Shown here piece by piece: positions 1-14,030 of a stretch of 64,000 nt of DNA (positions are counted from its first letter, which is position 1; every line of letters begins with the position of its first letter). The translations under genes were made by a program, and so were the position numbers. The notes beneath the pieces were generated by a model, which saw only the letters and a list, made by a program, of their open reading frames with translations, was not told the origin of the DNA and ran no database searches. This DNA comes from Lepturacanthus savala (taxonomy: Eukaryota; Chordata; Actinopteri; Scombriformes; Trichiuridae): positions 786,227 to 850,226 of the forward strand of contig CM060478.1 of the NCBI GenBank assembly GCA_030544235.1, written 5' to 3'.

Positions 1-262
1 ATATTTTACTGTGTTTTAATGTACTAATCTATGTATTTAATGATATTTTACTGTGTTTTAATGTACTAATATTTATTTAATAATACTTTATTATGTTTTA
101 ACATACTAATCTATGTATTTAATAATATTCTACTGTGTTTTAATGTACTAATCTATGTATTTAATGATATTTTACTGTGTTTTAATGATATTTTACTGTG
201 TTTTAATGATATTTTACTGTGTTTTAATGATATTTTACTGTGTTTTAATGATATTTTATGGT
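1..262. repeat. AT-rich intronic minisatellite (21/42-bp)
   Basis: Tandem copies of TGATATTTTACTGTGTTTTA-type units, first alternating with a TACTAATCTATGTATTTAA segment (42-bp period) and then as bare 21-bp units. It ends about 20 bases before the acceptor of exon A. Confidence 0.85.
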
Positions 263-279
263 ATTAATTGTGCTTCCAG

Positions 280-338
280 TGGAGGACGGTGAGGTGTTTG
301 ATTTCAGAGGAATGAGGCTGGACTGGTTCAGACTGCAG
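280..338 (+). CDS. nckap1: nckap1 exon A (first exon in window)
   Basis: Encodes [19 protein letters not shown] after the last two bases of a split Val codon. The acceptor is tgcttccag and the donor gtgaga. Earlier exons lie outside the window. Confidence 0.9.
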
Positions 339-3300
339 GTGAGACCAGAGGAATGTAAACAACACCTGTTTGTTCATATTTAATTGTAATTAAACATTCT
401 AATTAATAAACCGTGTGGTGTTTCCTGTCCTCAGGCCTACACCAGCGTCTCTAAGGCCAGTCTGGGCATCGCTGACCACAAGGAGCTCGGAAAAATGATG
501 AACACCATCATCTTCCACACCAAGATGGTGGATTCACTGGTGGAGATGCTGGTGGAGACCTCTGACCTGTCCATCTTCTGGTAAAACTTTATTTAAACTG
601 TCTGACCTGTCCATCTTCTGGTAAAAAACTTTATTTAAACTAGTCAGACCTGTCCATCTTCTGGTAAAAAACTTTATTTAAACTGTCTGACCTGTCCATC
701 TTCTGGTAAAAAACTTTATTTAAACTGTCTGACCTGTCCATCTTCTGGTAAAAAACTTTATTTAAACTGTCTGACCTGTCCATCTTCTGGTAAAAAACTT
801 TATTTAAACTAGTCTGACCTGTCCATCTTCTGGTAAAAAACTTTATTTAAACTGTCTGACCTGTCCATCTTCTGGTAAAAAACTTTATTTAAACTGTCTG
901 ACCTGTCCATCTTCTGGTAAAAAAACTTTATTTAAACTGTCTGACCTGTCCATCTTCTGGTAAAAAACTTTATTTAAACTGTCTGACCTGTCCATCTTCT
1001 GGTAAAACTTTATTTAAACTGTCTGACCTGTCCATCTCCTGGTAAAACTTTATTTAAACTGTCTGACCTGTCCATCTTCTGGTAAAAAACTTTATTTAAA
1101 CTGTCTGACCTGTCCATCTCCTGGTAAAACTTTATTTAAACTAGTCTGACCTGTCCATCTTCTGGTAAAAAAACTTTATTTAAACTGTCTGACCTGTCCA
1201 TCTTCTGGTAAAACTTTATTTAAACTAGTCTGACCTGTCCATCTTCTGGTAAAAAACTTTATTTAAACTGTCTGACCTGTCCATCTTCTGGTAAAAAACT
1301 TTATTTAAACTGTCTGACCTGTCCATCTCCTGGTAAAACTTTATTTAAACTGTCTGACCTGTCCATCTTCTGGTAAAAAACTTTATTTAAACTGTCTGAC
1401 CTGTCCATCTTCTGGTAAAAAACTTTATTTAAACTAGTCTGACCTGTCCATCTTCTGGTAAAAAACTTTATTTAAACTAGTCAGACCTGTCCATCTTCTG
1501 GTAAAAAACTTGATTTAAACTGTCTGACCTGTCCATCTTCTGGTAAAAAACTTTATTTAAACTGTCTGACCTGTCCATCTTCTGGTAAAACTTTATTTAA
1601 ACTGTCTGACCTGTCCATCTCCTGGTAAAACTTTATTTAAACTGTCTGACCTGTCCATCTTCTGGTAAAAAACTTTATTTAAACTGTCTGACCTGTCCAT
1701 CTTCTGGTAGAACTTTATTTAAACTGTCTGACCTGTCCATCTTCTGGTAAAAAACTTTATTTAAACTGTCTGACCTGTCCATCTTCTGGTAAAACTTTAT
1801 TTAAACTGTCTGACCTGTCCATCTTCTGGTAAAAAACTTTATTTAAACTGTCTGACCTGTCCATCTTCTGGTAAAAAACTTTATTTAAACTGTCTGACCT
1901 GTCCATCTTCTGGTAAAAAACTTTATTTAAACTGTCTGACCTGTCCATCTTCTGGTAAAAAACTTTATTTAAACTGTCTGACCTGTCCATCTTCTGGTAA
2001 AAAACTTTATTTAAACTGTCTGACCTGTCCATCTTCTGGTAAAAAACTTTATTTAAACTGTCTGACCTGTCCATCTTCTGGTAAAAAACTTTATTTAAAC
2101 TAGTCAGACCTGTCCATCTTCTGGTAAAAAACTTTATTTAAACTAGTCTGACCTGTCCATCTTCTGGTAAAAAACTTTATTTAAACTAGTCTGACCTGTC
2201 CATCTTCTGGTAAAAAACTTTATTTAAACTGTCTGACCTGTCCATCTTCTGGTAAAAAACTTTATTTAAACTGTCTGACCTGTCCATCTTCTGGTAAAAA
2301 AACTTTATTTAAACTGTCTGACCTGTCCATCTTCTGGTAAAAAACTTTATTTAAACTGTCTGACCTGTCCATCTTCTGGTAAAAAACTTTATTTAAACTG
2401 TCTGACCTGTCCATCTTCTGGTAAAACTTTATTTAAACTGTCTGACCTGTCCATCTCCTGGTAAAACTTTATTTAAACTGTCTGACCTGTCCATCTCCTG
2501 GTAAAACTTTATTTAAACTGTCTGACCTGTCCATCTCCTGGTAAAACTTTATTTAAACTGTCTGACCTGTCCATCTTCTGGTAAAAAACTTTATTTAAAC
2601 TGTCTGACCTGTCCATCTTCTGGTAAAAAACTTTATTTAAACTGTCTGACCTGTCCATCTTCTGGTAAAAAACTTTATTTAAACTGTCTGACCTGTCCAT
2701 CTTCTGGTAAAAAACTTTATTTAAACTGTCTGACCTGTCCATCTCCTGGTAAAACTTTATTTAAACTGTCTGACCTGTCCATCTTCTGGTAAAACTTTAT
2801 TTAAACTGTTTGACCTGTCCATCTTCTGGTAAAAAACTTTATTTAAACTAGTCTGACCTGTCCATCTTCTGGTAAAAAACTTTATTTAAACTAGTCAGAC
2901 CTGTCCATCTTCTGGTAAAAAACTTTATTTAAACTAGTCAGACCTGTCCATCTTCTGGTAAAAAACTTTATTTAAACTGTCTGACCTGTCCATCTTCTGG
3001 TAAAAAACTTTATTTAAACTGTCTGACCTGTCCATCTTCTGGTAAAAAACTTTATTTAAACTGTCTGACCTGTCCATCTCCTGGTAAAACTTTATTTAAA
3101 CTGTCTGACCTGTCCATCTTCTGGTAAAAAACTTTATTTAAACTAGTCAGACCTGTCCATCTTCTGGTAAAACTTTATTTAAACTGTCTGACCTGTCCAT
3201 CTTCTGGTAAAAAACTTTATTTAAACTAGTCAGACCTGTCCATCTTCTGGTAAAAAACTTTATTTAAACTAGTCAGACCTGTCCATCTTCTGGTAAAACT

Positions 3301-3935
3301 TTATTTAAACTAGTCAGACCTGTCCATCTTCTGGTAAAAAACTTTATTTAAACTAGTCAGACCTGTCCATCTTCTGGTAAAAAACTTTATTTAAACTGTC
3401 TGACCTGTCCATCTTCTGGTAAAAAACTTTATTTAAACTGTCTGACCTGTCCATCTTCTGGTAAAAAACTTTATTTAAACTGTCTGACCTGTCCATCTCC
3501 TGGTAAAACTTTATTTAAACTGTCTGACCTGTCCATCTTCTGGTAAAAAACTTTATTTAAACTAGTCAGACCTGTCCATCTTCTGGTAAAACTTTATTTA
3601 AACTGTCTGACCTGTCCATCTTCTGGTAAAAAACTTTATTTAAACTAGTCGGACCTGTCCATCTTCTGGTAAATATTTATCTATTGTATTTTTGAGTATA
3701 TTTCTCTATATTTTCTATTAATTTCATGTTATTTGTGTCTGTTTGTATTAATTTCTTGTATATTTCTCTATATTTCTATTAATTTCTTTGTGTTTAGTTT
3801 CTACAGCCGAGCCTTTGAGAAGATGTTCCAACAGTGTTTGGAGCTTCCGTCTCAGAGTCGACATTCCATCTGTTTCCCTTTACTCTGCACACACTTCATG
3901 TCCTGTACACACGAGCTGTGTCCAGAGGAGGTCAG

Positions 3936-3973
<38 letters not shown>

Positions 3974-6900
3974 GCCATAAATTAATTAATGTATATAAAA
4001 CTACAGTTACATCACGATAGACCAGACTGGACCAGTCACATTAATTCACATTAATTAATATTAATTCATATTATTATTATTTATTGTCTACAGCGTCATC
4101 ACATCGGAGATCGAAGTCTGTCGCTGTGCAACATGTTTCTGGATGAAATGGCCAAACAGGCGAGAAACCTCATCACTGATATCTGCACCGAGCAGTGTAC
4201 CCTCAGTGACCAGGTACACACACACACACATTAATACACACACACACATTAATACACACACACACACATTAATACACACACACACATTAATACACACACA
4301 CACCGAGCAGTGTACCCTCAGTGACCAGGTACACACACACATTAATACACACACACACATTAATACACACACACACCAAGCAGTGTACCCTCAGTGACCA
4401 GGTACACACACACATTAATACACACACACACATTAATACACACACACCGAGCAGTGTACCCTCAGTGACCAGGTACACACACACATTAATACACACACAC
4501 ACATTAATACACACACATTAATACACACACACACACATTAATACACACACACACTGATCAGTGTTGAATTAAAGCCTGAATTTACAGCAAATATCACAGT
4601 AAACATCAAAGCTTTGACGTCTTTTATCCTCAGATTCGTAGTTTCTATAGTTTCTAGTTTGTCTAGTTTGTCTAGTTTGTCTCCTCACATGAATTACAGC
4701 CTGTATAGATGATTTACTGGTTGTTTCTTTATTTTCCAGCTGCTTCCTAAACACTGCGCTAAAACCATCAGCCAGGCCGTCAACAAGAAGAGCAAAAAGG
4801 CGACGGGGAAGAAAGGAGAACCAGAGAGAGAGAAGCCGGGAGTAGAGAGTATGAGGAAGAACCGGCTGCTGGTCACCAAGTCAGTACCACTATTAAATAT
4901 ATATTAAATATATATAAATATATATAAATATATATAAATATATAGAGAATATATGGTCACCAAGTCAGTACCACACAGTTATAAAATATATATAAATATA
5001 TATATAAATATATAGAGAATATATGGTCACCAAGTCAGTACCACACAGTTATAAAATATATATAAATATATATAAATATATAGAGAATATATGGTCACCA
5101 AGTCAGTACCACTATTAAATATATATATAAATATATGGTCACCAAGTCAGTACATACACCATGATATAATATATATTTATATTCTTTCCTTGTTCCAGTC
5201 TGGACAAACTGCACACAGCTTTATCTGAACTCTGCTTCTCCATCAACTACGTCCCCAACCTGGTGGTCTGGGAGCACACCTTCACCCCCAGAGAATACCT
5301 GACCTCTCACCTGGAGATACGCTTCACCAAGTATATACACACACACACACACAATACACACACACTACACAATACACACACACACACTAAAACACCATCC
5401 AAAGTATTTTAGTCCTAACCGGCTTGGTCTATCTCCAGGTCCATCGTGGGGATGACCATGTACAACCAGGCCACCCAGGAAATAGCCAAGCCCAGCGAGC
5501 TGCTGACCAGCGTCAGGGCCTACATGACGGTGCTGCAGTCCATCGAGAACTACGTCACCATCGACATCACCAGGGTCTTCAACAACGTCCTGCTGCAGCA
5601 GACGCAGCACCTGGACAGCCACGGGGAGCCCACCATCACCAGCCTCTATACTAACTGGTACTGGATAATTACTGGAGTCTGTAGTTTATATAGCAGGATA
5701 ATTACTAGAGGGGAGCCCACCATCACCAGCCTCTACACTAACTGGTACTAGATAATTACTGGAGTCTGTAGTTTATATAGCAGGATAATTACTAGAGGGG
5801 AGCCCACCATCACCAGCCTCTATACTAACTGGTACTGGATAATTACTGGAGTCTGTAGATTATATAGCAGGATAATTACTGGAGGGGAGCCCACCATCAC
5901 CAGCCTCTACACTAACTGGTACTGGATAATTACTGGAGTCTGTAGTTTATATAGTAGGATAATTACTGGAGGGGAGCCCACCATCACCAGCCTCTATACT
6001 AACTGGTACTGGATAATTACTGGAGTCTGTAGTTTATATAGTAGGATAATTACTGGAGTCTGTAGTTTATATAGTAGGATAATTACTGGAGTCTGTAGTT
6101 TATATAGTAGGATAATTACTGGAGGGGAGCCCACCATCACCAGCCTCTACACTAACTGGTACTGGATAATTACTGGAGTCTGTAGTTTATATAGCAGGAT
6201 AATTACTAGAGGGGAGCCCACCATCACCAGCTTATATACCATCTGGTACGGGATAATTACTGGAGTCTGTGGGTTATACTGCAGGATAATTACTGGATGA
6301 TCTAGTACTACTAATAATAAAATAATACAGTTACTACTAGTAGTAATAATGTGTATTTGCTGCAGGTACCTGGAGTACTACAGTACTACTGCAGTACTAC
6401 TGTACTACAGTAGTACTAATACATATACTACTACAGTAGTACTAATACATATACTACTACAGTAGTACTAATACATATCCTGTGTATTTGCTGCAGGTAC
6501 CTGGAGACGCTGCTGCGTCAGGTCAGTAACGGACACATCGCCTACTTCCCTGCTATGAAGGCCTTCGTTAACCTGCCCACAGAAAACGAGCTGACCTTCA
6601 ACGCTGAGGAGTACTCTGATATCTCTGGTACAATAATATATATATTATTATTAATACATATTAATATATTATACTGAGGAGTACTCTGATATCTCTGGTA
6701 CAATAATATATATATATTATTATATATATTAATATATTATACTGAGGAGTACTCTGATATCTCTGGTACAATAATATATATATTATTATATATATATTAA
6801 TATATTATACTGAGGAGTACTCTGATATCTCTGGTACAATAAAATATATATTATTATATATATATTAATATATTATACTGAGGAGTACTCTGATATCTCT

Positions 6901-8351
6901 GGTACAATAATATATATATATTATTATATATAATAATATATTATACTGAGGAGTACTCTGACATTATTATAGTATATTAATATAATTCTATACTAACATC
7001 TCTGGTAAATTAACACCATTATTATTAGATTCTAAGTATTAAACCATGTTAATATAATATAATTAGTCTCCAACTTCATCAAAGTCTCAGAATGTTCTAT
7101 TGATTGGTTGATTGATTGATTGGTTGATTGATTAATTAATTGATTGTTTCCTCAGAGATGCGTTCTCTCTCTGAGTTGTTGGGTCCGTACGGGATGAAGT
7201 TTCTCAGTGAGAGTTTGATGTGGCACATTTCATCACAGGTGGCTGAGCTGAAGGTAACACACACACACACACACACACATTATAACACACACACACACAC
7301 ACACTATAACACACACACACACACATTATAACACACACACACACATTATAACACACACACTATAACACACACACACACACACTATAACACACACACACAC
7401 ACACACTATAACACACACACACACATTATAACACACACACACACACATTATAACACACACACACACACACACTATAACACACACACACACACACTATAAC
7501 ACACACACACACATTATAACACACACACACACACATTATAACACACACACACACACATTATAACACACACACACACACATTATAACACACACACACACAC
7601 ATTATAACACACACACACACATTATAACACACACACACACTATAACACACACACACACACTATAACACACACACACACTATAACACACACACACACACAC
7701 TATAACACACACACACACATTATAACACACACACACACTATAACACACACACACACACTATAACACACACACACACTATAACACACACACACACACTATA
7801 ACACACACACACTATAACACACACACACACACTATAACACACACACACACATTATAACACACACACACACTATAACACACACACACACTATAACACACAC
7901 ACACACTATAACACACACACACACTATAACACACACACACATTATAACACACACACACACACTATAACACACACACACACACTATAACACACACACATTA
8001 TAACACACACACACATTATAACACACACACACATTATAACACACACACACATTATAACACACACACACACATTATAACACACACACACATTATAACACAC
8101 ACACACACTATAACACACACACACACTATAACACACACACACACTATAACACACACACACACTATAACACACACACACACTATAACACACACACACACAC
8201 ACTATAACACACACACACACACACTATAACACACACACACACACACACACTATAACACACATTATAACACACACACACACATTATAACACACACACACAC
8301 TATAACACACACACACACACTATAACACACATTATAACACACACACACACT

Positions 8352-8394
<43 letters not shown>

Positions 8395-10003
8395 TAACAC
8401 ACATTATAACACACACACACACACACACTATAACACACATTATAACACACACACACACACATATATTATAACACACACACACTATAACACACACACACAC
8501 ATATATTATAACACACACACACTATAACACACACACACACATATATTATAACACACACACACACACTATAACACACACACACATTATAACACACACACAC
8601 ATAACACACACACACACACACTATAACACACACACACACATATTATAACACACACATTATAACACACATATTATAACACACACACACACACACACTATAA
8701 CACACACACTATAACACACACACACACTATAACACACACACACATATTATAACACACACACACACATATTATAACACACACACACATATTATAACACACA
8801 CACACACTAACACACACACACACTATAACACACACACACATATTATAACACACACACACACTATAACACACACACACACTATAACACACACACACACTAT
8901 AACACACACACTATAACACACACACTATAACACACACACACTATAACAGGACAGGATATCAATGTAAAGGACACTTAATGTTTTATAAATGTGGTTAAAT
9001 TCTGTATATTGATGTGTTTCTATAGAAACTGGTGGTGAGAACATTTATAACTGGTTAAATTCTATATATTTATATTTATTTCTATATATATTTATGTGTT
9101 TTTATAGAAACTGGTGGTGAGAACATTTATAACTGGTTAAATTCTATATATTTATATTTATTTCTATATATATTGATGTGTTTCTATAGAAACTGGTGGT
9201 GAGAACATTTATAACTGGTTAAATTCTATATATTTATATTTATTTCTATATATATTGATGTGTTTCTATAGAAACTGGTGGTGGAGAACATTTATAACTG
9301 GTTAAATTCTATATATTTATATTTATTTCTATATATATTGATGTGTTTCTATAGAAACTGGTGGTGGAGAACATTTATAACTGGTTAAATTCTATATATT
9401 TATATTTATTTCTATATATATTGATGTGTTTCTATAGAAACTGGTGGTGGAGAACATTTATAACTGGTTAAATTCTATATATTTATATTTATTTCTATAT
9501 ATATTGATGTGTTTCTATAGAAACTGGTGGTGGAGAACATGGACGTTCTGACCCAGATGAGGACGAGCTTCGATAAACCAGAACACATGGCTGCTCTGTT
9601 CAAGAAACTCACCTGTAAACACGACTTTAACAACAAATAACAACAACAACAACAACAACAGTCTCATTAACAGGAACATTTAAATATAAAAGTTCATATT
9701 CACACATTTTCACATCCATTAATCACATTTATTCAGACTCAGGTTCAAATTAACGCGATATTTTCTGGTTGAAATGTGGCTGCACACACGTACGTGTGCA
9801 CGTGAGCATGTGACCACGTGCACGAGCACATACACACGACAGTAGAAAAACCTCGAAGGCTGAAACCTGCAGAAAACAAGTGAATAATCTGATAAAATGT
9901 GAATATATGATGTGATATAACATAGAAGTCTGTGTTTCTGCTGCTTGTCTCTGGCTCCTTGGTCAGTTTCCTCGTTAATAATTAAATGCATGTGATTTAA
10001 TTG

Positions 10004-10039
<36 letters not shown>

Positions 10040-11270
10040 CAGTGGACAGCGTCCTGAAGAGGATGACCATCATCGGGGTCATCCTGTCCTTCCGCTCTCT
10101 GGCCCAGGAAGCTCTGAGAGACGTAAGGACGTCACCACTTTAATAGTAGAAAAGACCAAATAAACCAGGAAATGACCTGAGAGTTTAAACATTTATTAAT
10201 TATAAATAACTCAAATACATTTATTGAATATTTTTGGATTTTTTTATATATTTTTATATTTATTATTATTCTTATTTTATTATTTATTTATTTATTGTAT
10301 TTTCTTTATATATTTTTAATTTTTCTTAATTTCTTATTTTTTATATTTATTTTTATCATTCAATTTTATAATTTGTTGTTTATATTTTATATAAATTTAT
10401 ATTGTATTTTTTAAAATATTTTATTTATTTATTATTTTTAGCATCTTGAATAATTTTAGTTTTTTGTGGTTTTAATATTTTCTTTGTATATTTTTAAAAA
10501 ATTAGTTTTTGAGTATTTTATTATTTTTACTTTTAATAATTATTTTTAGTACTTTATAGTATTTTTATTTGGTGGTTTTAGTATTTTCTTTATATATTTT
10601 TTATTTTTTTTGTATTTTAGCTTTATATTTATTATTACTGATTATTTATCATTCAATTTTATAATTTGTTGTTTATATTTTATATAAATTTATATTGTAT
10701 TTTGAAAATATTTTATTTATTTATTATTTTTAGTATCTTGAATAATTTTTTTGTGGTTTTAATATTTTCTTTGTATATTTTTAAATTATTATTTTTTGTA
10801 TTTGAGTATTTTATTATTTTTACTTTTAATATTTATTATTTTTACTTTTAATATTTATTATTTTCTTTATATATTTTATTATTTTTATTTTTTTTATATA
10901 CCAACTGGTTTTATTATTTATTTATTTTAGTAATTTATATTTTTTATTATTACTTTTAGCATTAAATTCTATACTTATTTATATTTTATATACATTTATA
11001 TTATTTTTGTATTTTTATATATATATTTTTTTTACTTTTTGTATTTTAGTATTTGTGTTTTTTTTATTTTATTATTATTATTTGTAGTATCTTGAATATT
11101 TAGTTTTTCTGTGGTTTCTTTGTATAATTTTAAATTATTATGTTTTGTATTTTAATATTTTATTATTTTTACTTTTAGCATTTAATCATCAAGAAAACTA
11201 AATAAACCAGGAAATAACCAGAGAATTTAGACATTTTCTTCTTTAAAGAAGCAGCTGAAGTGTCTGTGGT

Positions 11271-11353
<83 letters not shown>

Positions 11354-13952
11354 AAATGATAATGAAGCTGAGTCTTGTTTGTCCTGCAGGTTTTATCCTG
11401 TCACATTCCGTTCCTGGTGAGTTCCGTGGAGGATTTTAAGGATCACATTCCCAGAGAGACGGACATGAAGGTACAGAGAACCTGTCCTGCAGGTTGGACC
11501 TGTTGTTAGTTTGTTGTTGTTGTTTGTTGTTGTTTATGGTTGTTTATGGTGTGTCCAGGTGGCCATGAACGTGTACGAGCTGTCTTCAGCAGCAGGTTTA
11601 CCCTGTGAGATCGACCCGGCCCTGGTGGTGGCGCTGTCCTCCCAGAAGAGTGGTGAGTTACTGGGAAATGACACTAAGACACATGAATAATAATAATGTG
11701 TTATTATTAATAATAATTAATGACACTAACACATTAATACAGCAGCTCTGTCCTGACTGTGTGTGTGTGTGTGTGTGTAGAGAACATCAGTCCAGAGGAG
11801 GAGTATAAGATCGCGTGTCTACTGATGGTTTTCGTCGCCGTTTCCCTGCCGACGCTGGCGAGCAACGTGATGTCACAGTACAGCCCCGCCATCGAAGGTA
11901 GGTGGGACGCCATGTTGGTGGGACACCATGTTGGTGGTGGTAGGACGCCATGTTGGTGGGACACCATGTTGGTGGTGGTAGGACGCCATGTTGGTGGGAC
12001 ACCATGTTGGTGGTGGTAGGACGCCATGTTGGTGGGACACCATGTTGGTGGTGGTAGGACGCCATGTTGGTGGTGGTGGGACGCCATGTTGGCGGGACAC
12101 CATGTTGGTGGTGGTAGGACGCCATGTTGGTGGTGGTGGGACGCCATGTTGGCGGGACACCATGTTGGTGGTGGTAGGATGCCATGTTGGTGGGACACCA
12201 TGTTGGTGGTAGGACGCCATGTTGGTGGTGGTAGGATGCCATGTTGGTGGGACACCATGTTGGTGGTGGGACGCCATGTTGGTGGGACACCATGTTGGTG
12301 GGACGCCATGTTGGTGGTGGTAGGACGCCATGTTGGTGGTGGGACGCCATGTTGGTGGGACACCATGTTGGTGGTGGGACGCCATGTTGGTGGGACACCA
12401 TGTTGGTGGGACGCCATGTTGGTGGGACACCATGTTGGTGGGACGCCATGTTGGTGGTGGTAGGACGCCATGTTGGTGGTGGTGGGACGCCATGTTGGTG
12501 GTGGTGGGACGCCATGTTGGTAGGACGCCATGTTGGTAGGACGCCATGTTGGTAGAACGCAATGTTAGTAGGACGCCATGTTGGTAGGACGCCATGTTGG
12601 TAAGACGCCGTGTTGGTGGTACAACATGTTGGTGGTGGTGGGACGCCATATTGGTAGGATGCCATGTTGGTGGGACGCCATGTTGGTAGTGGTAGGACGC
12701 CATGTTGGTGGGACAACATGTTGGTGGTGGTGGGATGCCCTATTGGTAGGATGCCATATTGGTAGGACGTTATGGTGGTGGTGGTAGGACGCCATAGAAC
12801 ATAAGACACCATTCTGGTAGGACGCCATGTTGGTAGGAACATATTTGTACATAGAAAGTCTAGATGTGTCATCCAGGCTGGCGGCCATCTTACGACAGGG
12901 AGCTCACTCACCCATAACAATGTATTATTCTAATGGTGCATGTTCCTTTAAATGACCAAAACTTTATCAATTTTCAAACAGTTTGTGGCAAACTTATAGT
13001 TTTTAAGTATATATAATATATAGTTTTTATGTTAATGTCTACAGAGAGGTGTGTATATATATATATGTGTATATATGTATATAATAGTTGTTGCTGTAAA
13101 TTGGCCTTTAGAGTGAATCAGGAGTTAATTTTCCGTCTCTGCATAGAATCATCGTGTGACAGCAGAATCATAATAAACCCTAATTTACTGCATCAGTAGA
13201 TGAGTCAACGTTTACTGTGAAACTCATCATCCTCCGTGTTTCCTGTCCTTTTCCTTATAATTTAACACGTTTAACAGCTGATTCGCCGCCTGTTTTCCGG
13301 TTAAATAAACAGGATATTTTCAGTCGCTGCAGTGAACCCAGGCTGTTTTTTGCCGCCGTATCAAAGACGTCCGTCACCGGACGATAAATTATCAAGACGT
13401 CTCGACTCTAACGAGCCTGAAATGAGAGAGTGGCTGCTTAATAAGACACGTTGGAGGAGGATAACGAGCTGTAATGGGCTTCATCTTTGTTGGGACGCAG
13501 CCTGAATACTGACAGAGATCAGTGACTCGACCACGACCTCCTCTACAACCACATCTGATTTATACTTTATATGTAGATTAGTAATAAAACTGTCATAGAA
13601 AAGGGAACTTGGACTGATTTCAAACAGGAAAAACTCTTATAATCATATATTTTATTACATAATATTCACAATAATTTAGTGATATTTATGTTTCCTCCTC
13701 AGAAATTACTGCAATTAAACTTTTAAAGAGTCACACTTGATGTGATAAACCAGACCTGGGTTAATAGTGTGGGTTACTATGGTAACAGCGTGTGTTACTA
13801 TGGTAACAGTGTGTGTTCTTATGGTAACGACGTGTGCTTTCTGCCCTCTACCTGGGTTAATAGATGGTTTATTAGACTGTGTTCCCATGGTAACGGTGTG
13901 TGTGTTTGCTGCCCCCTACAGGTGATTAACAGGTGTGTGTTCCCATGGTAAC

Positions 13953-14030
<78 letters not shown>

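Noticed and set aside
1757..2742. Minus-strand [14 protein letters not shown] repeat ORFs
   Set aside because: Reverse complement of the exon B donor array, not a protein gene.
7942..8907. [13 protein letters not shown] minus-strand ORFs
   Set aside because: Translations of the CA/TATA microsatellite.
9719..9991. 90-aa minus-strand ORF in intron J-K
   Set aside because: Intronic, no recognisable domain, no support from neighbours.
11734..12920. ORFs up to 377 aa of HQHGVPPTW or MLVGHHVGG type
   Set aside because: Low-complexity translations of the GCCATGTTGG minisatellite on either strand, with no family resemblance.
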